Source of the DNA: Vermiculatibacterium agrestimuris
GTDB taxonomy: Bacteria > Bacillota > Clostridia > Oscillospirales > Oscillospiraceae
Assembly: GCF_943193085.1 (NCBI RefSeq)
Contig: NZ_CALPCU010000005.1
Coordinates: forward strand, 33,515-97,514
DNA length: 64,000 nt
Reading direction: 5' to 3'
Positions 8,577 through 16,564 of the stretch are shown one piece after another. Positions within the stretch are counted from its first letter, which is position 1. Every line of letters starts with the position of its first letter. Under the pieces are notes generated by a model. It was not told the DNA's origin, searched no databases, and saw only the letters and a program-made list of their open reading frames with translations. Both the position numbers and the translations under genes were made by a program.

Positions 8577-11009
8577 ATGAAATACGATTTTGGCGCCATC
8601 GAACCCAAATGGCAAAAAAAGTGGCACGACGAAAAGACCTTCGCCGCCCACGATCACTCTGACAAGCCCAAGTTCTACGGGCTGGTGGAGTTCCCCTACC
8701 CCTCCGGCCAGGGCCTCCACGTGGGCCACGCCCGCCCCTACACCGCCATGGACGTGGTGGCCCGGAAGAAGCGGATGGACGGCTATAACGTCCTCTTCCC
8801 CATCGGCTACGACGCCTTCGGCCTGCCCACCGAGAACTACGCCATCAAAAACCATATCCACCCCGCCAAGGTGACCCACGATAACATCCAGAACTTCCGG
8901 AAGCAGCTCCAGATGCTGGGCTACTCCTTCGACTACGACCGGGAGGTGAACACCACCGACCCGGAGTACTATAAGTGGACCCAGTGGATCTTCCTCCAGC
9001 TCTTCAAAAAGGGTCTGGCCTACAAGACCACCATGCCCGTAAACTGGTGCACCTCCTGCAAGTGCGTGCTGGCCAACGAGGAGGTCGTCGAAGGCGTGTG
9101 CGAGCGCTGCGGCTCCCCTGTCATCCGCAAGGAGAAGAGCCAGTGGATGCTCAAAATTACCGAGTACGCCCAGCGGCTCATCGACGATCTGGACGGCCTG
9201 GATTTTATCGAGCGGGTGAAGATCCAGCAGAAGAACTGGATCGGCCGCTCTACCGGCGCGGAGGTCACCTTTAAGGCCACCACCGGGGACGATATCGTGG
9301 TCTTCACCACCCGGCCCGACACCCTCTTCGGGGCCACCTATATGGTCATCTCCCCCGAGCATAAGTACGTCAAGGAGTGGGCAGATCGGCTGACCAATCT
9401 GGACGAGGTCAACGCCTATGTGGCCGAGGCCGCCCGGAAGTCCGACTTCGAGCGCACCGAGCTGGCCGCCGACAAGGAAAAGACCGGGGTCATGCTCCAG
9501 GGGGTCAAGGCGGTCAATCCGGTAAACGGCCGTGAGATCCCCATCTTCATCTCCGACTACGTCCTGGCCTCCTACGGTACGGGCGCCATCATGGCCGTCC
9601 CCGCCCACGATACCCGGGACTGGGCCTTCGCCAAGAAATTCGGCTGCGAGATCATCGAGGTGGTCGCCGGCGGCGAGGATGTGCAGAAGGAAGCTTTCAC
9701 CGCCAAGGACGACACGGGTATTTTGGTCAACTCCGAATTCCTCAACGGCCTCACCGTAAAGGAGGCCATCCCCGCCATCACCAAATGGCTGGAGGACAAG
9801 GGCATCGGCCACGAGCAGGTCAACTACAAGCTCCGGGACTGGGTCTTCTCCCGCCAGCGCTACTGGGGGGAGCCCATCCCCATGGTCTGGTGCGATAAAT
9901 GCGGCTGGGTGCCCCTCCCCGAGGACCAGCTCCCCCTCACCCTGCCCGAGGTAGAAAACTACGAGCCCACCGACGACGGGGAATCCCCCATCTCCAAGAT
10001 GACCGACTGGGTGAGCACCACCTGCCCCCACTGCGGCGCTCCCGCTCGGCGGGAGACTGACACCATGCCCCAGTGGGCCGGCTCCAGCTGGTATTTCCTG
10101 CGGTATATGGATCCCCACAACACCGAGGCCCTGGCCTCCCCCGAGGCTTTGAAGTACTGGTCTCCCGTGGACTGGTATAACGGCGGCATGGAGCATACCA
10201 CCCTCCACCTTCTCTACTCCCGGTTCTGGCACAAGTTCCTCTACGACATCGGGGTGGTTCCCACCAAGGAGCCCTACGCCAAGCGCACCAGCCACGGCAT
10301 GATCCTGGGCGAGGGCGGGGAGAAGATGAGCAAGTCCCGGGGCAACGTGGTCAACCCCAACGACGTCATCGCCCAGTACGGCGCCGACACCATGCGTATG
10401 TATATCATGTTCATCGGCGACTTTGAAAAGGCCGCCGCCTGGAGCGACAACGCCGTCAAGGGCTGCAAGCGGTTCCTTGACCGGGTGTGGAATCTGGCCG
10501 AGCAGGTGAAGGAGGGCCCCCAGTCCTCCGCCAACGCCGCCGCCCTCCACAAGGCCATCAAGAAGGTCAGCGAGGACATCGACGCCATGAAGTTCAACAC
10601 CGCCATCGCCACCCTCATGAGCCTGGTCAACGACTACTATGCCAACGGCTGCACCAAGGGGGACTACGCCCCCCTGCTCGTCATGCTCTCCCCCTTCGCC
10701 CCCCACATGGCGGAGGAGTTGTGGGAGCAGCTGGGCTTTGCTGACCAGACGGGGAAAATGGCCTGCGAGCAGTCCTGGCCCGCCTATGACGAGAGCAAGA
10801 CTGCGGCCGCCACGGCGAACATCGCCGTCCAGGTCTCCGGCAAGCTCCGGGGCACTGCGGAAGTGCCCGCCGGCAGCGACAACGCCGCCATCGAACAGGC
10901 CGCCAAAGAGGTGCCCAACGTGCAGAAATTCCTGGCGGGTATGGAGATCGTCAAGGTCATCCACGTCCCCGGCAAGCTGGTGAATTTCATTGTCAAGCCC
11001 CAGGCGTAA
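8577..11009 (+). CDS. leuS: Leucyl-tRNA synthetase
   Basis: An 810-residue class I synthetase charging tRNA-Leu. The HIGH-class motif is HVGHARPYTAMD (about residues 48-59), a zinc-knuckle stretch CTSCKCVLANEE...CERCG follows, the CP1 editing domain carries TTRPDTLFGATYMV, and the catalytic loop is KMSKSRGN (about residue 582). The C-terminal anticodon-binding domain is complete. The start has AAGGAAAG upstream and its own promoter. It is monocistronic: a strong separate promoter for rpsU follows immediately. Confidence 0.98.
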   Translation: MKYDFGAIEPKWQKKWHDEKTFAAHDHSDKPKFYGLVEFPYPSGQGLHVGHARPYTAMDVVARKKRMDGYNVLFPIGYDAFGLPTENYAIKNHIHPAKVTHDNIQNFRKQLQMLGYSFDYDREVNTTDPEYYKWTQWIFLQLFKKGLAYKTTMPVNWCTSCKCVLANEEVVEGVCERCGSPVIRKEKSQWMLKITEYAQRLIDDLDGLDFIERVKIQQKNWIGRSTGAEVTFKATTGDDIVVFTTRPDTLFGATYMVISPEHKYVKEWADRLTNLDEVNAYVAEAARKSDFERTELAADKEKTGVMLQGVKAVNPVNGREIPIFISDYVLASYGTGAIMAVPAHDTRDWAFAKKFGCEIIEVVAGGEDVQKEAFTAKDDTGILVNSEFLNGLTVKEAIPAITKWLEDKGIGHEQVNYKLRDWVFSRQRYWGEPIPMVWCDKCGWVPLPEDQLPLTLPEVENYEPTDDGESPISKMTDWVSTTCPHCGAPARRETDTMPQWAGSSWYFLRYMDPHNTEALASPEALKYWSPVDWYNGGMEHTTLHLLYSRFWHKFLYDIGVVPTKEPYAKRTSHGMILGEGGEKMSKSRGNVVNPNDVIAQYGADTMRMYIMFIGDFEKAAAWSDNAVKGCKRFLDRVWNLAEQVKEGPQSSANAAALHKAIKKVSEDIDAMKFNTAIATLMSLVNDYYANGCTKGDYAPLLVMLSPFAPHMAEELWEQLGFADQTGKMACEQSWPAYDESKTAAATANIAVQVSGKLRGTAEVPAGSDNAAIEQAAKEVPNVQKFLAGMEIVKVIHVPGKLVNFIVKPQA

Positions 11010-11016
11010 ATCTTTC

Positions 11017-11045
11017 TTGACAACGGCCGCGGAATCACGTATAAT
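11017..11045 (+). promoter_or_regulatory. rpsU promoter, perfect consensus
   Basis: TTGACA (11017-11022), 17-bp spacer, TATAAT (11040-11045). Both hexamers match the sigma-70/SigA consensus exactly. Confidence 0.88.
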
Positions 11046-11122
11046 GCTACTGTTAAAGCCATAGCTATGTGGCCCTTTCGCGGTGGACAAGATCCCGCCG
11101 CTTCGGAGGGAGGGGAAAGACA

Positions 11123-11305
11123 ATGTCGGAGATCCATGTGAAAGAGGGCGAGTCCCTGGAGAACGCGCTCAAGCGCTTTAAGCGCAGCTGCGCCAAGTCC
11201 GGAGTCCTGGCCGAGGTGCGTAAGCGCGAGCACTACGAGAGCCCCAGCGTCAAGCGCCGCAAGAAGTCCGAGGCCGCCCGGAAAAATCGCAAGAAGTTCT
11301 ATTGA
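11123..11305 (+). CDS. rpsU: 30S ribosomal protein S21
   Basis: A 60-residue basic protein beginning MSEIHVKEGESLENALKRFK and ending in a Lys/Arg-rich tail, as in all Firmicutes S21. The ATG at 11123 is preceded by GGAGGGAGGGG. It has its own consensus promoter and a strong terminator, and a leader of about 70 nt. In many Firmicutes rpsU sits beside yqeY; here it follows leuS instead. Confidence 0.96.
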   Translation: MSEIHVKEGESLENALKRFKRSCAKSGVLAEVRKREHYESPSVKRRKKSEAARKNRKKFY

Positions 11306-11311
11306 GAACAC

Positions 11312-11347
11312 AAAAGCCCCGTGTCCATATGGACACGGGGCTTTTTT
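11312..11347. terminator. rpsU terminator, bidirectional
   Basis: 15-bp perfect stem (AAAAGCCCCGTGTCC) with an ATAT loop and a T-run on both strands; it also serves the convergent gene ending at 11346. Confidence 0.92.
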
Positions 11348-12134
11348 ATTCCGCCTTCCCCTTTCCCACCAGCGCTTCCAGCAGGTCGTGGAGCTCTCCA
11401 TAGGGAAGGAAGGCGGTCTCAATGCCCAGGGACTTGGCCACCCGGAGCTTTTTTTGGATGCTTCCGGCGTCGTCAAAGAGGACGAAATGACCGTTCTCCC
11501 CCGCCATGTAAGTGAAGTAGTGGGCGCACAGCTCGTCGGAGAAAAACACATTCGCGCCGCATGCCTCCCGGCGTTTCTTCAGCTCCTCCGCCGTCAGGGG
11601 CGCTCCCGCCCCATTGGGAGAGGGCAGCAGGAAATCCTCTGCCACCCGGTCTGCCCACACCGCCAGCCGCCCCGCTCCGAAGCGGTTCGCCGCCTCCTCC
11701 AGCCGTCCCCGAAGGGAACCTCCGGACAGGGCGGTGGGGATGATGACCTTGGCCTGGGGCGCGCTGATGCCGTAAGGCTCGGATACGTAACAGGCCAGCC
11801 CCCTCCCCCGGCACAGCTCTCCCAGCTTCCCGGTGATGTCCTCCATAAGGGAGGTGGGCCGGGTAAGGAAGCGGCACACCACTCCGGTGAACCGCCGGGC
11901 CGCACACTCCCGCAGCACCTCGTTGCAGAAGCCCTCCGCCTCCCCGCCCCCGGTGAGCCGGGCGTCGTCGATGACCATAAGCCCCCCGCGGGGCGCCACC
12001 GGGGCGTTGGCCCGGAAAAGATGGGGCCCGCTCCCCGCCCGGTAGGCCAGGTGGGCCAGGGGCAGTCCCCAGCCCCCGGCAGCGGTGAGCTGCCCCGGCG
12101 GCACCGCCAATATCAGCCGTTCCATTTGCTCCAT
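11346..12134 (-). CDS. Conserved hypothetical protein
   Basis: A 262-residue protein that I do not recognise. It has no signal peptide or membrane segment. The alternation of hydrophobic strands and helices (for example GLMVIDDARLTG, GVVCRFLTRPTS, KVIIPTALSGG, GHFVLFDDAG, IETAFLPYGELHDLLEAL) suggests an alpha/beta barrel, and the last strand recalls the end of GH18-type barrels, but no catalytic motif is clear. The ATG at 12134 has AAGGGGG about 10 nt upstream. It is divergent from yqeG and convergent with rpsU; its stop lies within the rpsU terminator. Confidence 0.6.
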   Translation of the reverse strand: MEQMERLILAVPPGQLTAAGGWGLPLAHLAYRAGSGPHLFRANAPVAPRGGLMVIDDARLTGGGEAEGFCNEVLRECAARRFTGVVCRFLTRPTSLMEDITGKLGELCRGRGLACYVSEPYGISAPQAKVIIPTALSGGSLRGRLEEAANRFGAGRLAVWADRVAEDFLLPSPNGAGAPLTAEELKKRREACGANVFFSDELCAHYFTYMAGENGHFVLFDDAGSIQKKLRVAKSLGIETAFLPYGELHDLLEALVGKGKAE

Positions 12135-12148
12135 ATCTGATTTCCCCC

Positions 12149-12178
12149 TTGTCCAAGCGGCCCCATCGGTGTTATAAT
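12149..12178 (+). promoter_or_regulatory. Promoter of the yqeG-nfo operon
   Basis: -35 TTGTCC (12149-12154), 18-bp spacer, -10 TATAAT (12173-12178), about 50 nt before the yqeG start. Confidence 0.6.
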
Positions 12179-12230
12179 CTTTTTATATGTGCGCTGGGCG
12201 CAAAAAAGACGTGCAAGGGAGGCGGAAGCC

Positions 12231-12746
12231 ATGGCGTGTCCCCTGATCCCCGACCGTGTGTTTGAGAGCATATACGCCCTGTCTCCCCACATTTTGCGGC
12301 GTATGGGCGTGCGCCTGGTGCTCTGCGATCTGGACAACACCCTGGCCCCCTATGAGGAATCCGCCCCCTCCCCCGCGCTTTTGGCCTGGAAGGCGGAGCT
12401 GGAGCAGAGCGGTATCACGCTTTTTGTGGTCTCCAACTCCCGGAAGAGCCGCCGCTGTCCCGACTTCTGCGCCGCCCTGGGCGTCCCCTTCGTCCGCCAC
12501 GCGGGAAAACCGGGGGTCAAGGGCTATCAGGAGGCCCTCCGTCAAACCGGGATCCCGCCGGAAGAGGCCGTCATGGTGGGGGATCAGATCTTTACCGACA
12601 TCTGGGGGGCCAACCGGGCGGGACTCCGTTCCCTTCTGGTCAAGCCCATGGCCTGGGGAAAAAATCCCCTGCGCCGGGTGCGGTACGCCCTGGAGACCCC
12701 CTTCCGGCTGGCAAGCCGGAACCCACCTCCGGAAGAAAACCTCTGA
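12231..12746 (+). CDS. yqeG: YqeG family HAD-IIIA phosphatase
   Basis: A 171-residue cytoplasmic HAD-superfamily protein. The nucleophile motif is LCDLDNTLAPY (DxDxT), motif II is VVSNS, and the acidic motif is VMVGDQIFTDIWGANRAG. This is the YqeG family, widespread in Firmicutes and probably a phosphatase of unknown substrate. The ATG at 12231 is chosen over upstream in-frame codons because GGGAGG lies 8 nt before it. It is followed after 16 nt by nfo. Confidence 0.9.
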   Translation: MACPLIPDRVFESIYALSPHILRRMGVRLVLCDLDNTLAPYEESAPSPALLAWKAELEQSGITLFVVSNSRKSRRCPDFCAALGVPFVRHAGKPGVKGYQEALRQTGIPPEEAVMVGDQIFTDIWGANRAGLRSLLVKPMAWGKNPLRRVRYALETPFRLASRNPPPEENL

Positions 12747-12762
12747 AAAGGAAGTGAGGCCC

Positions 12763-13611
12763 ATGGCCGCCAAATTTGGCCCCGCCGGCAACGCCGACGC
12801 CTTTCCCTATAAGTCCTCTGTGGACGCCCCCCTCTGGCTCCGGGAACTGGGGCTGGACTGCTACGAATATCAGTGCGGCAAGGGGGTCAACATCAGGGAG
12901 GACACCGCCCGAAAACTGGGCCAGGCCGCCCGGGAGCAGGGCATCTCCCTCTCCCTTCACGCCCCCTACTTTATCAACCTGGCCAATCCCGACCCAGAGA
13001 GCCTGCGCAAGACCACCGGGTACATCCTCGCCGCCTGCCAGGCGGCGGACTGGATGGGCGCTGCCCGGGTGGTCGTCCACACCGGGGCGCTGATGAAGCG
13101 CACCCGCCGGGAGGCTTTGGATATCGCCCTGGCCTCTATGAAAGAGGTGCTGAGGGCCTGGGAGGGCGAGGGTTACAGCCATATCGCCCTGTGCCCCGAG
13201 ACCATGGGGAAGATCAATCAACTGGGCGACCTGACCGAGGTCTTAGAATTATGTCAACTTGATGACCGTCTCATCCCCTGTGTGGATTTTGGCCATCTCT
13301 ACGCCCGCACCCTGGGAGAACTGACGGGAGCCGACGCCTGCAGGGCCATGCTGGACGAGATGGCCGCCGCTCTGGGTGAGGAGCGGGCCAGCCGGTTCCA
13401 CAGCCATTTCTCGCAGATCGAGTTCACCCCCAAGGGGGGCGAGAAATGCCACCGCACCTTCGACGACAACGGCGGTTTCGGCCCTGACCCCGCCCCACTT
13501 ATGGCGGAGGTGGCCCGCCGGGGCTGGAGTCCTACCTTTATCTGCGAGAGCGCGGGCACCCAGGCCGGGGACGCGCTGACCATGAAGGGGCTATATATGG
13601 AAGCTCTATGA
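12763..13611 (+). CDS. nfo: Endonuclease IV-like AP endonuclease
   Basis: A 282-residue xylose-isomerase-like TIM-barrel protein, matching the length of Endo IV. Metal-ligand-bearing strands are visible: SLHAPYFINLAN, VVVHTGA, CPETMGK, CVDFGHLYAR, RFHSHFSQIEF, and the C-terminal ICESAG. Endo IV cuts DNA 5' of abasic sites in base-excision repair using three zinc ions. The ATG at 12763 follows AAGGAAGTGAG. It lies 16 nt after yqeG and before the M24 peptidase. Confidence 0.9.
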   Translation: MAAKFGPAGNADAFPYKSSVDAPLWLRELGLDCYEYQCGKGVNIREDTARKLGQAAREQGISLSLHAPYFINLANPDPESLRKTTGYILAACQAADWMGAARVVVHTGALMKRTRREALDIALASMKEVLRAWEGEGYSHIALCPETMGKINQLGDLTEVLELCQLDDRLIPCVDFGHLYARTLGELTGADACRAMLDEMAAALGEERASRFHSHFSQIEFTPKGGEKCHRTFDDNGGFGPDPAPLMAEVARRGWSPTFICESAGTQAGDALTMKGLYMEAL

Positions 13612-13667
13612 GCCGCCGCGCCTGCGCTTATTAAATGATGTAAACTGATCGGAAGGGAAGTCCTGTC

Positions 13668-14732
13668 ATGGATCATCTCAAGCAGATCGCCGCCAGATTG
13701 CCGGATCACGGCGTGGACGCCATGCTCTGCTCCTCCCAGCCCGGCGAATACTACGCCGTAGGCATCAATGGAGAGGGCTACGCTCTGGTGGCCCCCGCCG
13801 CCGCCCGATATATCACCGACTCCCGCTACACGGAAGCCGCCGAAGAGGCCGTCACCGGGGCCGAGGTGCTCACGGTCAGCAAGGGCCGCGGCTATGCCGA
13901 CCTTATCAACGAGTTCACCGACGCCCACAGCATCAAGACCCTGGGTGTGGAGGAGGGCTACATGACCCTGGCGCAATATGAAGGGCTGAAAAAGGCCCTC
14001 CACGCCAGGCTCATCCCGGCCGGCAAGCTCCTCGCCGGCCTGCGCGCCGCCAAGGACGAGGAGGAGCTCTCCCGGATGCTGGCGGCCCAGCGCATCACCG
14101 ACGACGCCTTCACCGAGATCTGCGGCTTCATCCGCCCCGGCATGACCGAGGCGGAGATCGCCGCCAAGCTCACCTACGAGATGCTTCGCCGGGGCGCACA
14201 GCGGATGTCCTTCGACCCCATCGTGGCCTCCGGCCCCAACGGCTCCCGGCCCCACGCCATCCCCGGCGCGCGTCAGGTGCAGCGGGGAGAGTTCATTACC
14301 ATGGATTTCGGCTGCGTCTATGAGGGCTACTGCTCCGATATGACCCGCACCGTGGCCCTGGGAGAGGTAGACGAGGACAAGCGCCGGGTCTATGACACCG
14401 TCCTTCAGGCCCAGTTGGCGGGCATTGCCGCCTCCCGGGCCGGGGTGCCCGGCAAGGACATCGACGACGCCGCCCGGGCGGTCATCGAGGCGGCGGGCTA
14501 CGGCCGCTTCTTCGGCCACGGCTACGGCCACAGCCTAGGTCTGGAGATCCACGAATCCCCCAACGCCAACGCCCGGGAGACCGCGCCCCTGCCCGTGGGC
14601 GCCATGGTCTCCGCCGAGCCCGGCATCTATATCCCCGGCCAGTTCGGCGTGCGCATCGAGGACGTGGTGCGCATGGAAGAGGGCGGCTGTACCGACATCA
14701 CCCGCTCCCCCAAGGAGCTTATCATCCTGTAA
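13668..14732 (+). CDS. M24 family Xaa-Pro aminopeptidase
   Basis: A 354-residue cytoplasmic metallopeptidase removing N-terminal residues before proline. It has a creatinase-like N-terminal domain followed by the pita-bread fold with the five metal ligands in place: Asp in MDFGCVYEG and in YCSDMTRTV, His in FGHGYGHSLGLEIHE, Glu in AEPGIYIP and in RIEDVV. The length fits the short PepP/YpdF/YqhT class. The start has GGAAGGGAAG upstream. It is third in the yqeG operon, probably recycling peptides. Confidence 0.92.
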   Translation: MDHLKQIAARLPDHGVDAMLCSSQPGEYYAVGINGEGYALVAPAAARYITDSRYTEAAEEAVTGAEVLTVSKGRGYADLINEFTDAHSIKTLGVEEGYMTLAQYEGLKKALHARLIPAGKLLAGLRAAKDEEELSRMLAAQRITDDAFTEICGFIRPGMTEAEIAAKLTYEMLRRGAQRMSFDPIVASGPNGSRPHAIPGARQVQRGEFITMDFGCVYEGYCSDMTRTVALGEVDEDKRRVYDTVLQAQLAGIAASRAGVPGKDIDDAARAVIEAAGYGRFFGHGYGHSLGLEIHESPNANARETAPLPVGAMVSAEPGIYIPGQFGVRIEDVVRMEEGGCTDITRSPKELIIL

Positions 14733-14752
14733 GAGAGAAAGGAACCTTCACT

Positions 14753-15424
14753 ATGGTTATCGAAATCATCCAGCGGGAGATCCCCCTCCGTGGGATCGGC
14801 TACATCCTTCTCCGGGACTGCCCGGAGGAGCGCCTGGGGGAGGCCCTGGGCAAGGGCATGGAGAAGCTGAAAAAGGCCGGAGCCCGGCAGGTCTGGGCCG
14901 CCTCCCTTCCTGAGGGAGAGCCCCTCCATCCCGGCCCCGTGGGGGTGTGGCAGCTCACCCATGTCTACGATCTGCTGCGCATGGAAAAGCCTCTGGCCGA
15001 GCCTGTAAAGGCAGAGGGCGGCCTCACCATCCGGCCCGTAAAAAAGGCCGCTGACGAAAAGCTCTATCTGGAGCTGATGAACAGGGCCTGCGGCGGCGTT
15101 CCCGGACTGCGTCTTCTGGGCCCCGGCGACTTGCGGGTGCAAAACCACCGCTGCGCCATGGCCTGGCGGGGCGAGGAACCCATAGGCGGCTGCGACTTGG
15201 ATCTCAGCGAGCGCGTCCCTGAGCTAACCGCTCTGGCCATTGTCCCGGAGGAGCGCCGGCAGGGATTGGGCCGGGCTCTGCTCCGCTCCGCCCTGGCCTC
15301 TTTGAACAAGGCCCCCGCCTGCGCCCTCACCCTCCCCTCCACCGCGGAGGGCGCCCTCGCCCTTCTCCAGGCCGAGGGCTTTGCCCAGACCGGAGTGGTA
15401 TCCAGCTGGTTCGAGGTGGTCTGA
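14753..15424 (+). CDS. GNAT family N-acetyltransferase
   Basis: A 223-residue protein. The acetyl-CoA binding motif is in the C-terminal half: LTALAIVPEERRQGLGRALLRSAL (core Q/RxxGxG/A as RQGLGRA), with the flanking beta strands. The N-terminal half is not recognised. The acceptor is unknown. It begins 20 nt after the peptidase gene with AAAGGAA upstream, and its TGA abuts the TTG start of the VanX-like gene. Confidence 0.82.
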   Translation: MVIEIIQREIPLRGIGYILLRDCPEERLGEALGKGMEKLKKAGARQVWAASLPEGEPLHPGPVGVWQLTHVYDLLRMEKPLAEPVKAEGGLTIRPVKKAADEKLYLELMNRACGGVPGLRLLGPGDLRVQNHRCAMAWRGEEPIGGCDLDLSERVPELTALAIVPEERRQGLGRALLRSALASLNKAPACALTLPSTAEGALALLQAEGFAQTGVVSSWFEVV

Positions 15425-15425
15425 A

Positions 15426-16136
15426 TTGTTCCCCCAGGAATTTTTCGCTCCCATCCCGGCGCCGCCCCAGTTTGACTGGGACGCCATCCCCGCCCCCGCG
15501 GAGTGCGGGGAGCCTCTGGTCGACCCCACCGGCCTTTCCGGGCGCATCGCCTTTGACCCGGTCTACCTCCGGGACGGCCACCCCGGGGCCATGGAGCGGT
15601 GCCTTCTGCGCCAGACAGTGGCGCAAAAGCTGGCCCAGGCGGCCGATGGGCTGCCCGCAGGCTACTCCATTCTCATCTTCGACGGTCTGCGGCCCCTCTC
15701 CGTCCAGCGCTCCCTCTACAGCCGGTTTAAGGCCGAGGTGGAAAAAGAGCGCCCCGGCCTGTCCCCGGAGGCGCTGGAGCAGTATCTGGATCAGTTTGTG
15801 GCCGTCCCCGTAAAGCGGCTGGATCGCCCCTCCCCCCACGCCACCGGCGGGGCCGTGGATCTGACCCTTTGCAAAAACGGCGTCCCTGTGGACATGGGCA
15901 CCGGCTTCGACGACTTCACCGCCCTGGCCTACACCGCCGCCCTGGAGCAGGACTGTCCGCCCCATTTGGAGGCGGCCCGGGATAACCGCCGCATCCTCTA
16001 CCATCTGATGGCCTCGGTGGGGCTGGTGAACTACGAGTGCGAGTGGTGGCACTTCGCCTACGGCGAGCGGCAGTGGGCCGCCCGGGAGAATTACCGCGCC
16101 CCCATCTACGGCTTCTGCCCGGAGTGTGACAACTAA
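15426..16136 (+). CDS. D-alanyl-D-alanine dipeptidase, VanX/DdpX family
   Basis: A 236-residue M15D metallopeptidase hydrolysing D-Ala-D-Ala. The zinc motif is SPHATGGAVDL (SxHxxGxAxD), and the catalytic ExxWH appears as ECEWWH near the C-terminus. No signal peptide is seen, so it is cytoplasmic. The start is probably the TTG at 15426, one base after the GNAT stop, with GAGGTGG 6 nt upstream; an earlier TTG at 15381 is possible. No vanH or vanA ligase is adjacent, so a recycling or dipeptide-use role is more likely than vancomycin resistance. Confidence 0.87.
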   Translation: MFPQEFFAPIPAPPQFDWDAIPAPAECGEPLVDPTGLSGRIAFDPVYLRDGHPGAMERCLLRQTVAQKLAQAADGLPAGYSILIFDGLRPLSVQRSLYSRFKAEVEKERPGLSPEALEQYLDQFVAVPVKRLDRPSPHATGGAVDLTLCKNGVPVDMGTGFDDFTALAYTAALEQDCPPHLEAARDNRRILYHLMASVGLVNYECEWWHFAYGERQWAARENYRAPIYGFCPECDN

Positions 16137-16139
16137 ATC

Positions 16140-16173
16140 AAAAAAGAGCCGACCTCCTGGTCGGCTCTTTTTT
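16140..16173. terminator. Bidirectional terminator
   Basis: 15-bp perfect stem (AAAAAAGAGCCGACC), TCCT loop, A/T-tracts on both sides. It closes the yqeG-vanX operon (+) and the smc-rsfS operon (-). Confidence 0.93.
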
Positions 16174-16183
16174 CTTGTTCTTT

Positions 16184-16546
16184 TCAGTTCTCTATCAAAA
16201 TATCGCGGATATCCACGCTCTTCGCGTCGCTCCACAGCCGCTCCAGGTCGTAAAACTGGCGGGCCTCCTCATTGAAGATGTGCACCACCACGCTGGAGAA
16301 GTCCAGCAGCACCCAGGTGCCGCCCCGATGGCCCTCCACATGGTGGGGATCCTCTCCGGCCTGCTCCTTCATGGCCTTCTCACAGGCGTCGCCCAACGCC
16401 TTGATCTGACTGCTGGAGGTGGCGGAGCACAGGACAAAGTAGTCCGCCAGAGTGGTCAGCTCTCCGGTCTCCAAGACCTTGATATCCAGCCCTTTCTTGC
16501 TGTCCAATGCCTTGGCCAGCAGCAGGGCGGTCTCCTTCGGTGTCAT
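16184..16546 (-). CDS. rsfS: Ribosome silencing factor RsfS
   Basis: A 120-residue Iojap/RsfS protein that binds L14 and blocks subunit joining during starvation. Family features: DIKVLETGELTTLADYFVLC, SSQIKALGDACEKAMKE, and GTWVLLDFSSVVVHIFNEEARQFYDLERLW. Of two in-frame ATGs, the one at 16546 is preferred because AAGGAG is 9 nt upstream; the ATG at 16552 would be only 3 nt away. It is the last gene of the smc operon, downstream of nadD-yqeK as in many Firmicutes. Confidence 0.93.
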   Translation of the reverse strand: MTPKETALLLAKALDSKKGLDIKVLETGELTTLADYFVLCSATSSSQIKALGDACEKAMKEQAGEDPHHVEGHRGGTWVLLDFSSVVVHIFNEEARQFYDLERLWSDAKSVDIRDILIEN

Positions 16547-16564
16547 AAACATGGTCTCCTTTCG

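Noticed and set aside
8529..11123. An 864-codon open frame antisense to leuS
   Set aside because: Shadow of leuS, which has all class I synthetase motifs; the antisense product has no recognisable domain.
15426..16136. Vancomycin-resistance cluster
   Set aside because: Only the dipeptidase is present; no VanH, VanA-type ligase or VanRS neighbours it.
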